Assembly (NCBI GenBank): GCA_013396655.1
Contig: WBMV01000462.1
Span: 1,141,594 to 1,205,593 of the forward strand
DNA from: Campylorhamphus procurvoides
Lineage: Eukaryota > Chordata > Aves > Passeriformes > Dendrocolaptidae
Length of the DNA: 64,000 nt
Reading direction: 5' to 3'
Of the stretch, positions 13,001 to 25,000 are shown piece after piece. Position 1 is the first letter of the stretch. Every line of letters starts with the position of its first letter. The notes under the pieces are model-generated. The model had not been told where the DNA came from. It saw only the letters and a list, made by a program, of their open reading frames with translations, and did no database searches. Made by a program: the position numbers and the translations under genes.

Positions 13001-16000
13001 TCTGAGAGCAGAATGAGGTCAGCATGGGAAGCTGTAGGAAACCTGCTTGTGAAGTGTATGATGTGTCCCCAGAAGTCTGGCCTCACTGGCACATCCCCTG
13101 TGTCTTGTAGAATCATTCACAGCTGACCACAAGCCACTCATGGGGGAAGCTCCAGAAGTCCGAGGGTTCTTCCTTGGCTGTGGCTTCAACAGTGCTGGTA
13201 AGAGAGACCTGAAGTAATCACACCTTGGGCATCCTATCCCAGGCAGAGCCTGGCACCCACAGCCACATTTGGCCTCGTCTGTATCCTCTCATTTCCCCCA
13301 GGGATGATGCTGGGAGGTGGCTGTGGGAAGGAACTGGCTCACTGGATCATCCACGGGCGGCCAGAGAAGGACATGTATGGCTATGACATCAGGCAAGTCA
13401 CCCTGACTGTCCCAGGTCCCCTTGGCTGCCACCCCTCATCCCTGGGTGGTCCTTGGGGGTGGTTTCAAGGCAGGACTGGATGCTGCCATGGGGAGTGGGT
13501 GTCCAGGTAGCGTCTGTGCCACCGCCTGTGTCCCTCCAAGGAGCTGGAATCAATTACACGCAATGGCTTTAATGAATTTACACATGGGGTTTATCTCATT
13601 TGCCTCATTCCACTTCCACGCAAACAGCTTCCATCAGGCACAAGGAGATTGCGGTGATGGGGAAGGACGGCATAATTACGTTTGGGTTTTGTTGTTGTTC
13701 AATTAGTGCCGTGCCTAATCCTCTAAGTTAATAATCGGGGGGATGATTTCAACAGCAGAAAGATTAGCTTTGCCCCCCTCTGCAGCACCACATGGGCCGA
13801 GAGTTTTGACTGTGCAGATGTTGGCTCAGTAATTGTTTTTGACTTGCTTGATTATCTTTGATTGGGTTTGGGCTTTCTTACAGGGCTGTAAGTGACAGCA
13901 ACCACCTTGTCAGGGACAAAGCTTTGAAAATCCTGTTGCTTTCGTGGTAAAGCTGTAAATGCCTCGTTGACTCAGGCTGGAGGAGTGGGGTATTGGGGCT
14001 TGCAGAAATCAGTGGAGACACCCCTGACTCCATCCCTCCATCAGCTGGGCTAGGGTTGGGGATGGAGTGGTGGAGAAATCCATCCAGCCCCACCAGGCTG
14101 GACAGGCACTGCGTTGGCACAACCACAGCCCTTTGCAGGGTGACCCCAGCCCCACTCAGAGCAGCTGGGGGCTTTCCATCCCTTGCACCTGGATGGAGCA
14201 TCTCCCATATCCCATCTGCTCCATCATCAAGCTGTCAGTCCCATTTTTTCTCCTGGGCGACGATTTTACTAAGCTCCTCTTTAAATAACTCCCTTTTCTG
14301 CACATTTCAATATTTATCCTCTCAAAACACTCCCTTGTAAATATTTCATCTGGCAGCTGTTGCCCGCTTGCTGCTGTCAAAAATTCAGCATGCTGGTGAA
14401 GGGACTGAGGCTGATGGGGTGACCAGGGGTGCTGGTGACATGCCGTGTGTCACCTTCTGCCTGTTCCTTGCCAGCAGAAGAGGCAGCTGCTCTCACAGCC
14501 AGCCCATGGCTGCTTTTGGGGAGCATCACTTGCACTGCTTGCAGAGCTCAGCCTCAGTGCCTTGCCTCTCCTCTGCACCCAGGAAATGGGGAGGGAAGCT
14601 CAAAGTATCATTTTAAAAGACCCTACAAATGACATTTTTCTTGCCTTTTGTCCCTTGCCTGCCTGTCTTTCTCCAGCACCGGGAAAGGTGCCACAGTGCC
14701 CCAGGCTGCTCTCCATGAGTTATAGGTCTCTGGTAATAACCTGAGTGTGTGCTGAGCTGGCACATTCCTTCAAGGACCTTTTCTGTTTGAAAGATGAAAT
14801 ATGTCGAACGAATTTAAAATGATTCGGGTTTTATTTATATTTCAGCCTGGGGAGAATTGGATGAAAAATGTGAGGCATGTCCAGGGCTCATTCCCTCATC
14901 AGGGCACTGTTTGAACCTGGAGTGTGCTCTGAGGTTGGCCCTGTGCTGAAGTGGGGCAGAATTAACCTCAAGTTTCATTTTTGTTTTCTATTTCCCCTCT
15001 CTAGAAGGGATGTATTCTGCTCTCAATTGCTCTGAGGTAGGGCTGGGAGCTGGATGGGGACTGCAGTGAGTGCTGGCCCTGATGGGTGCCCTGGCCAGCA
15101 CTAAGCCCTGCTTGTTCCTCTGCTCTCCTACCCTTGAAACTGGTGCAGGAAATAGCAATTTTACACCTCAGCAGCTGCATCCACATCTGGGTCTGGTCAA
15201 GAGGAGGCACCCCAGGAACTGCTGGGCTCATCTGGATGCTGCTCTCTCCCTGCCTTCCAGGAGGTTCCACCACTCCCTCACCGACAACAATCTCTGGATC
15301 CGGGAGAGGAGTCACGAGTCCTACGCCAAGAACTACTCTGTTGTCTTCCCCCATGACGAGCCACTGGCAGGACGCAACATGAGGAAGGACCCCCTGCACG
15401 AGGTGAGGACATGCACCCACCCAGACTGTTGTGTGAGGAGCCATGGGAGACCCCCACAGCATCCTTGCAGCTGTATTGCTCCCCAAAGCATCATATTGGA
15501 TCTGTGCTCCCATCCATCCGTCCTGGGGAGATCCCTGCCAATCCCAAAGCTCTCTGGGCACACACTATGAGGGTGCTGGGGCCATGGACAGTTTAATGGT
15601 AGAGGTGGCAAGCTTTCCTTTAATGTTTAATGTGGCAGATATGGCCTAAGAGCTCAGTGATGGTCACTGGGCAATTGAAAAGTGGAGAGAAGAGCTCCGA
15701 GGCTGAGTCCATTCCCTGCCAGCCCAGCTCGGGGGCAGGTGCCAGGGCTGAGGATCCTGGATGCTGACAGGCATCTCCTGCCCCCTGCTCACCATGTCTT
15801 GATCACAACTTAGCAGCAGCTTCTTCCCAAAACAGTGTCTTACAGTGCAGAGTGAGGCTGGGACACGAGAAGGGATGTGGGGAGCAGCTTTGCCTCTGCA
15901 GAGGTGGTTTTGCCAGCACCCCCTAAGTGATTTCTCTCCCTGGAGCCACCAGGAGGGCTCTCCCCTGCTCCTGCCTTCGCCAGCCACTTCCTTGCACAAA

Positions 16001-19000
16001 TCTCTGTAGGTGAGCACCCTTTAGCTGTGGCACTTGTGAGAAAAACCCAGTTTCCAGCATTTTGCTGCACCAGCAGCATCACAGCCCCTGCAGCTCAGAG
16101 CCCCCCAAATCACCCAGCACTCCCAAGGTGCTTGGAGTGACTCAGCACCAGTGCCTTGTCCCACCACGTCACTGCCAGTCCCAGTCCCTGTCCCAGTCCT
16201 GGCAAGGAGCAGCCACATTTCCCGGGCCCATTTCTGCTTGTCTCTGATTCTTATCACACCATCCCTCTTCCGACAGAGAGCAGAGGCTCAAGCAATAAAA
16301 CAGACATCCCTGCCCTCCAGCCCCCAGTGCTTGGTTGACAGCTCAGTTGTTTTCTGTCACTGAGGATGCAATTTATTTTTTAATAGCATGTCTAATAAGT
16401 GATGCCCATTTGACTGACAGCCTGGTATTTATCCATGCAGCTCCAGAACATGTGCTGTGTTTTATAAATAGGCACTGAATCATTTCTAAAATGTTCAACA
16501 AAATCTATTCTTTTCTGAAGAGAGGCCCCAAACAAAAATATCTTAATGGATCCCTAATTAATTGCGTGCAAAGGGATTTTCCTGAAAGAACAGAGGAGGA
16601 ATGAGAAGGTTGCTGTATATATCTAAAATGCTATTATATAATTACTCTGTAAACATCAGGGGGAATCTTGCTTTCTGGATGTAGCATCTCTCAGTCAGTA
16701 ATTTGGGCACCCTAGCACAGGGTTTTGGGGGTGCCCAGCTGGGCTGCCCAAACTCCAACTCTCAACTACCTTTGAGGCAAATATCCTTCCGGGAGGGATA
16801 ACAATCAGACAGTTTGCAGGCAAGTGGAGTTTGCCATTGTCTTAAAATACAAACTGCAGGCCTGATTTTTGCTGCTGAGAGACAAAGCCAAGGGTCACAA
16901 GTCTCATCTGGAGCATGAACCTGTACCTGATGAGGGCAGCCTGGATGCTGCTCAAAAAGCAGTGAAAAGGCTTTTTTTTTTAAAACCATTTGTTCCCATT
17001 TCTCTCGTGTAGGAGCTGCTGCAGCAGGGCTGTGTTTTCCAGGAGCGGCATGGCTGGGAGAGGCCGGGCTGGTTCAGCCCCAGGGGAGCAGCCCCGGTAA
17101 GCATGGCACATGTTTTGGGGGGTGTTGAGCCTGGAGGGCACCAGCTGTGCCCAGAGAATGAGGGATGCATCCTGTGTGTGCAGTATGTGATATGCTGCAG
17201 TAGTTGCATGTCCCCAAAAATGGTCTATAAAAGCTTTTAGGCTCTAATTCCCTGTCACAGCAAAAAGAGGGGGATCCAGGTATGCACATTATGTCTGTCT
17301 CTGTCCCTCTGCAACAGGCAGCATCTGCCTGCAATGCCCCCAGACAACAGGCACTGATATATTGAAGAAGGGCAGGGATGCTGGAGTGGGGACCCATCAC
17401 CATGGGCAGGGATGCTGTAGGAGGGGGAACCCATCCCACAGCCAGGTCCTGCATGAACCTCACCCCTCTCCCATCATGGGGTGAACGTGACTAGAAGTCC
17501 CTTGGCTTCAGCCTCACATCAGCTTCCTCATTGTGCCGAGGTCCTGGATTACGACTACTATGGTGCGTATGGCCGGGAGCGCCACAAGGATTACACCTAC
17601 AACCGGCTGCTGGGGGACGAGTACACCTTCGACTTCCCCCCTCACCATGACATTGTGAGTCTAGGGGTGACAGCCTTCCCCTCCCCTGGCCAAAACTGCT
17701 GGGCACATCTGGGTCTGGGTGGGGTCAGAGGCACTGTGCCTTATCATTGCTTTGGGTGGAGTTGGTGAGGCTCAGAGAGAGGGGAAGCAGCAAGCTTTGC
17801 CTAAAAGTGGGGAAAACATTCCAAAAAGGTCAAGAGAAATGTGTGGACTGTGCTTGGAAAGCTCAGTGGAGAGGCCATGAGAATTATGCTGCTGCTTTCC
17901 TAAATGAAAGTGTGGAGACTAGCTTGGGGAAAAAATCGATTTGGTAAAATTTAATTGTTATTAATGATAACTGTCACTGCCTTAGTGAGGTAAGGAATGG
18001 GATCAAGCATATAGGATGGCTTGTCAGGCTTGCTCCATTTAACACTTGATTTTTTCACGAATGTCTTGAAGTTGTACAGCCTTTAAAAGCACCAGACAAG
18101 TGCCCTGGTATCATTTCCCATTACATAAATGGTTTAATTTGTGTTTCCCTTTGTGGGGTGAGAGCAAGGCTCAGCTTCAGCCCTGTGCTTGCTTTAATTG
18201 TAGATCAAGAATGAATGCTTAACATGCAGAAATGCCCTGGCTCTCTTTGACATGTCTTATTTTGGGAAATTCTACTTGGTTGGACCTGAAGCTACAAAAG
18301 CAGCGAACTGGCTGTTCAGTGCTGACGTGAGCAAAGCACCAGGTATCAGCTCAGCCCCTCATTTCAGCTGCATGCTGGGGAAATTACACCCCAAAACACC
18401 CCATGGGGGTCTAATCTGGCTTTTATTTTTTATGTTCCTTTGCAGAGGGTATGGGAAGTGTGTGGGAGAGGCTGCTTTCCATGTCTTCACGAGACTGGAT
18501 TCTGCTCTTTCATACAGGGTCTCAGTGCTCTGAGCTGGGGGGCCAGGGAGGGGGGTCTGGCCCTCTGGCTCCAGCTGTGGATCACAGCTGGATGTGATGG
18601 GTACTGGAGTAAATCAAGCCCAACCCTCGTCAGCTGCAGTTTGCTGTTCCCTTCTCCGGGGCTGGGAGGCAGCTTATGGCATTTCCTAGGATGAATATTC
18701 AGCTCCTCACACAGCAAAGAGGAGAATCCATCATTTCTTTACCCTACCTGGTGCTGGGACATGCAGGATCCAGCAGGGCATGGTCAGGCAGTGGCAGCTG
18801 ATGGAATGATGGGGACAAATTCTCCTGTTACCCACATCTTTCTGCCAGGGCCACAGCTCTGTGCCAGGCTGGCTGATGGGCAGCAGTGCCCGTGTCCTCC
18901 CTGCAGGCTCCACTGTGTACACCTGCATGCTGAACAAGCAGGGGGGCGTGGAGAGCGACCTGACCGTCAGCCGGATCAGCCCTGGGGACCCTTCCTCACC

Positions 19001-22000
19001 CCTGGCCCCTGCCTTCGAAGGTAAAAGCCCTGAGCATGGGAAGGCTGGAGGTGGGAGTATTTCTGTGGGCACTCTCTGGGTTCACCTTCCCACAGCTCAG
19101 CTCCCAGCCTCTCCCACTGCATTTTCCAGCCAAACACCTTTCCAATCCCAGGAAGCAATGGTGGAAGGTTTGTTCCAGCATCTCCTCCATCCCTGCCATG
19201 CTGGAGGGGCTGCAGGCATGGGGGTTATTGCATTTTCCTAATAGCAGCCACCTGGATTTTTCTACCTCTGTCCTTTGGTCCCCATAACCTGATTATCATC
19301 CCTGTCCCCAGGGCCCTGCACTACTCATCGGTGTTATTGGGTTTGTCCAGGCCTGGCTGGCAGCTCTGACCTCTGTCCGAGTCCTTATCAGCTGCAATAA
19401 AGAGGAATTGAAAGGGAGCAGAGCAGCCCGGAGGGCAGAAATGGCATTAGGCAGAGCAGGACGAGGCTGAGCTCGGCTCCAGCAGCTTTGCCAAGCACGG
19501 GGGCTGCCACCAGACAGGGCTGTGCACGTGAGTGGCCAGTGCCCACAGAGCCCTGTCCCCACACTGTGCCACCTTCACATGTGCTCTGGGGGCAATCTCA
19601 CCCCCTTTGCCCCAGCAGTATGGGATGCCAACGCTGCTTTCCTTCTTCCTGGGAGAATCCTTCTTCCCTCTTGTCTGGGGCACTCACAGAGGAGGAAGGG
19701 TGATGGGAAGTGGATGGCAGAGCTGCAGAGTCTGTTGGGTGATGGAGGAGTTTAATCACAGCAAAGTCTTTTTTTCCAATTACAGTAGGTGGCTGCACTT
19801 ATTATCATTATGACAGATTATCAAAGAGCAATTCTGTAGTGGCAGGAAAGACAGAGGGAAGATTGATTACATATTAATCAGCTCTCAAACATCATCCTTG
19901 GGGATTTTTGCACACAGGATTAGCAATGAGATGAAATTCCTCTTTGTGTACAGTACAGCCCCTGCACTGGTTATGGTTTGGTTGCTGTAGCATTCCCTGC
20001 TTCCACCTGTAGCTCCCATTTCCCTCCACACTTAAGGGGCTGTTCTGTACAGGCACAAAAGTGCAAATACTTTTCCTCTTATCTCAAGGGACAAGGAGTT
20101 TCTTCTTTTCCTGTGATGCTCACACAGGCTCCTCCAGGTTTCAAACAGCTTTTTATACATTTTCTTCTTTGGTGTTTTAACAGCCATTTGGTTTCCACTG
20201 TGCTGAGCCCCACAAAACGCAGTGGGCATGTTAGCAGACCCCCAAAGCCCTCCCTTGCCCCAGAACTATTTAACTCCCCTTTCTTAGCACCCCCCCCCAT
20301 GTCTGTGCACAAGGCTCAGGGTTTCATCTCAGGCTCTGGAAAGCAAAACCAGCCTGGAGCTGAGCAGGGCATCAGCCCCATCCTGACACTCTGGACCCTG
20401 AAAGGCTGCTGGGGGGTATCTTCCAGGGGATGGCTACTACCTGGCTATCGGCGGGGCTGTGGCCCAGCACAACTGGTCCCACATCACCTCTGTGCTGCAG
20501 GACATGAAGCTCCAGTGCAAACTCCTCGACTGCTCGGAGGAGCTGGGCATGATGAGCATCCAGGGCCCTCTGAGGTGAGAGCAGGAAGAGCAGTGTAGCC
20601 CCCTCATTGCAACCTGACCATGCAGGGATGCAGGGAGGGATGGAAGGAGGGATGTGTGGATGGAGGGAGGGATGCAGGGTTGGAGAGAGGGATGCAGGAA
20701 TGATGGGAGGGATGTCTCAGATACAGCTGCCCGTGCTGGGCAGGGTTAGGTGTGATCCCTGTGACAACAGCTGATGATCTGGCTGGAGTAATGCTCCGTT
20801 TTCTGGGAACTGAAATTTCTTATGAGGCTCTCACAGCATTGCACATCACCCACATCAGCTCCTCTTTGGAGGGAGGAGAGAAGATGAGAGAGCAAGTTTC
20901 AGAGATAGTCCTCAGGGCAGGCTGGCAGCTCTGTCATTTCACTGTGTCCACTTTGCTGTTTCCCCACAGCCGCGTCGTCCTCCAAGAAGTGCTCGACACC
21001 GACCTCAGCAACGAGGCTTTCCCCTTCTCCACACACAAAATCACCACGGCTGCAGGATGCACGGTAGGATGGGGCCCTTGAGCTGCCCAAAGAGCACAGA
21101 ATCACACACTGGTTTGGGTTGGAAGGGACCCTAAAGCCCATGTTGTTCCAGCCTCCCTGCCAGGAGTAGGGATGCCTTCCACTAGACCAGGTTGCTCCAA
21201 ACCCTGTCCAACCTGGCCTTGAACAGAGATTGGGCATCCAGAGATTCCCTGAACAGCCCATTCCAGCTGGATATTCTCTGCTAGGGAACCTGTCTGCCTC
21301 CACATGATTGCAGGGAGATTTTGTTGTGGGTTTTTTGTTGGAAAACTCAAAATCCAGTATGGGAGCAGGATGTTTCCCTCCCTGACTGCCTACCAGGTGC
21401 CAGCCGGCTCTTCCAGTGGTGTCACAGCCTGGGCTGAGCTTGGGGAAGGGACATGGTGACTCATGGGTTTGCAGTGATATCAGAAAAACAAGAGATGCTT
21501 CCCATGGATTAGGGTGAGCACTGGTGAGGAGATTTACCTGACACCCTAGACACTTTCCATTTCCCCCTAATCATAAAAAAAAAAGAAAGATGATTTAATG
21601 TAAAGCATGTCAGGTACTGGCAATAAGGGCTGGGCAGCCCGGGGAGCTGCTGTGTTTGATCACAGGAGAAGTCTGACAGCCTTAAGCTTCCTGTACAAGT
21701 ACAGATCATCCTGCATTTGCCCAGACTTCAGGGCTCAAGTCAGCCATTATGAGAAAAGCACAGAAATGGTGCTGCTCCCTGCTAGTGCCTCGGGTGAAGC
21801 TCCTCAGTGCTGGAATGAGGGGACAAGCAGCCCTTTGGAGTGATGGTGCTGAGCAGCACCACTGCCTGGCCAAGGTGCCTGGTGGGGAGGGCTAGATGGG
21901 GGTGCTGTCCTGAGTGTGACAGTCCTCAGCAAGTGCAGGGGATGCACCTTGCCCAGGCTGGCAGCCCAGCACCTCTGCCAGGACCTGCAGCCATGGGTTT

Positions 22001-25000
22001 AACACATCATGTGGTGTCACTTGGAGATGTTGAGGCAGGAAGGCTGAGCCCAGAGTGGTTTGGTGTCATTGGCTGTGTTGCAAGGAGGTGGATCAGTCCC
22101 TTGGTTTTTGCTGGTTCGCATTGTCTGCCTGGTTGGACTCCTCTGTCTCACCTGGTCCAGCGAGAAATGTGCCATAAATCCCTCTCCCACCTCACCCGGT
22201 GCTTCAACAGGGTCTGAAGTTATCCCTGGGGAAGGGGGTGATGGCAGCATTTTGGGGAGTTCTGTCATGTGTCAGACGGCTGGTTTAACCTGCTTAAAAC
22301 ACCCTAAATAGAAGGGTTGGTGACCACGAAATGTCATTTTGTCAAAAGAGAAATGTCCTGGGAAAACCTCCTGCTGGGCAAGTTTGGGTGTCAGGGAAAA
22401 GCTTTTGCAAACTTTCCCAAGAAGTTCTGCCTTGGTTTCTCAGTGATGTTTATCCCATATGAAATAATCCCCTCATTGCAAAAACACCTTTTGGAAGAGA
22501 GGGTCGAGTTTCTACCCCATCCTTCCCTTGGGAAATGTGGGCAGGCTGTGTGTGATCCCAGGGCATCCCTTTCCCTCCTGGGCAGCTGGATGGCAGGAGG
22601 GACCATTCTGAGCTCTCACTCTGGCTCTTGTGCCTGTGCCTGATGGGGGATGATGGAGGTGAAGGTGCAGCAGTAAATCTTGTAAGAGGCAGCAGGAAAG
22701 CTGGGAGCTGGAGGCAGGCTGGATATTAGTGAAATTGGGTTAAGCCACGTGCGGCCACTTTTCATTCAGAATTAGAGTGGCTTTAATTCGACTGCAGCTG
22801 GCTGCTGAAGGGATTGCTGCTAAATCAAATTAGGGCTTCCTGATCTGTGAACAAGACCCTGGCTGGGGTTTAGGGTGGTTTAACTGAGTCACAGATTTTG
22901 CCCAAGTCAGATTAATCCTCCAAACCATCACCATGAGTGCACCCTGTGCTCCATGTGCTGTAAGCCCACAACGTGTCCAGTGTCCCTTGGGGAGAAAGAG
23001 TAGCCTGGGGGACCCCCAAGCCAATTCACTGGTGCAGGTTGTCCAAAATGTTGAATTTTAGTCCCCACTGGTGAGTTATAATCCTCCCCACATCCTCCCT
23101 TGTCACACCTGTAGCAAGTTGATATCATCTCGCAATAATCCCCTTATCCCCTGGGAAAGGTGTATAAATGTTCCTGTCTCCAAGGGTGCGATTATTTTAT
23201 TTGCATTTCTCTTCAAGTTTATACAAAAATATCCCAGTTCTGTGAGGAAGAAATAGCTGGTAAAAATTTTCTATCTTCTTTTGAATATGAATTCCCTGAC
23301 TGCCAGAATTGGTGTGGGCTGGGGGGGACTCCCTGCCTGCTGCCAGGGCCACCCTTCGGGAGGTCTCCTTTAGTCCCCACTGAATGATGAACACCAGGGA
23401 CTCCATCCCACGCCAAAATTAGAGTGGGAGGATTTCTCAGGACAGCAAGCTGAAGCCTTTGCTGATATTATTGCTTGCCAGGGGGATTAAACTGAACCCA
23501 ATATCTTTTAAAAGTTATCGCTGAGATTTTCATACATTAACTCAGTAGTTGAACAAAATCAGCTGGAGTGAAAGGAGAGTTCCAGCAGAGTTAATGACTC
23601 TGGAAACTACCTATTGGTTTGTGAGTTTATATATAGCATCTCTCATTGTATTGAACAGCAGAGAAAGGTCCCCCTTTGAATTTCACTGCTGGATACAGGG
23701 TAAAGTTCAGGTTTTCATTTTCCAGAATGCTTTTGAATTGCTGCTCAAAACCCCAGGAGCTGATGCTATTCCATAGCTCCAGGTGATATCTAACAGAAAA
23801 ACCTGTTCCTAGGGGAATTCAGCAGAAAGCCACAGGAGCAGCTGAGCCCTTGGCATCCCCCTCAGCCTCTGTGGTGGGATGGGGATCCTGCCTGGGGTAC
23901 GTAGGTGTGGGGGCAACCTCAGCCCCTGCCTGTGCAGAGCTAATGACTGGCACCCCAGTTTTCCAAGGATACCTGTTTTCTGTGGTGCAGTTTTGTGGTG
24001 CTCACCCAGAGCAGCAGTGGTTTGAGGGGAAGTTTCTCCCAGGAGTAACTTGCTCTTGATAGTAGAGCGCACTTTAGTTGCGGTTGCAGACAGGGTTAAT
24101 GAGCCGGGAAGTTGCCTGTCAGTCCCCAGAGCATCTCCTGCCGCAGGGAAGATGGAAGCTGGCTGCAGCAGCTTGATCTCTGGCTGTTCCCTAATTAGAT
24201 GCCACCTTTGTGTAGAGGAAAAAGCTTCTCTGCACCTGGAGAAGTGATTGCCAGCCTTTGTGCCTCATTGCAGGGACCAAGGGAGGGCTGGCCCCTGGCA
24301 TGGCTCCTTGGGAGGAGGCTCAAAATAAATTCCAATATCTATGGGTTCCATCCTCTTCTCCACTCCTATTGTAAAAGTTAAGGCTTCTTATAAGCTGCCT
24401 TAAACTCTGCTTGAGGGCATTATTTTTGCATGGGGATATTAGGGGAAGTGGGAATGGCTTTGGGTTCCCAGTCATGCCCTCTGGCCATCCTTGAAGCGGA
24501 GAGCCCAGGCACCCCTTTGACACTTCTGCCTGTTTTGGGAAGCAGCTGCCATTGTCTGTTGTTGTTTTTACCCAGGATTAGAGAGCACAGCTGGGACCAG
24601 CTCTGGTTGTAGTAAGAGCTCAGCAAATGGCAAAATGCACCTTCTGCCCCAATGACACGCAGAGCCAGCATAGGCAAGCCAGGCCCAAGGTTGTGGAGCG
24701 TGTCCAGCCAACAGAACCAGCCTGGAAGTCTCTTCTGAGCTGAAAACTGCTTTGTTAAGACTGGCAGATCACAATCTGGAGTGCAACTCTGGAGCTGATC
24801 TCTCTCCACAAGGCAGCTATGCATTTGCAGTTGATGTGCATACAAAGGGATGAACCAGAGGGGTTTTGTGGGGGAGGAAGTGAAGAAATACAATGGGATG
24901 AATCAGAAGGAAATGCAGCTCAGACTCAAGGGCTGTCTCCAGGGAAGGTTCCTGAGCTGGGGTGGCCCCAACTGGCCTGGAAAGCTTTGGGAATGCAGAC

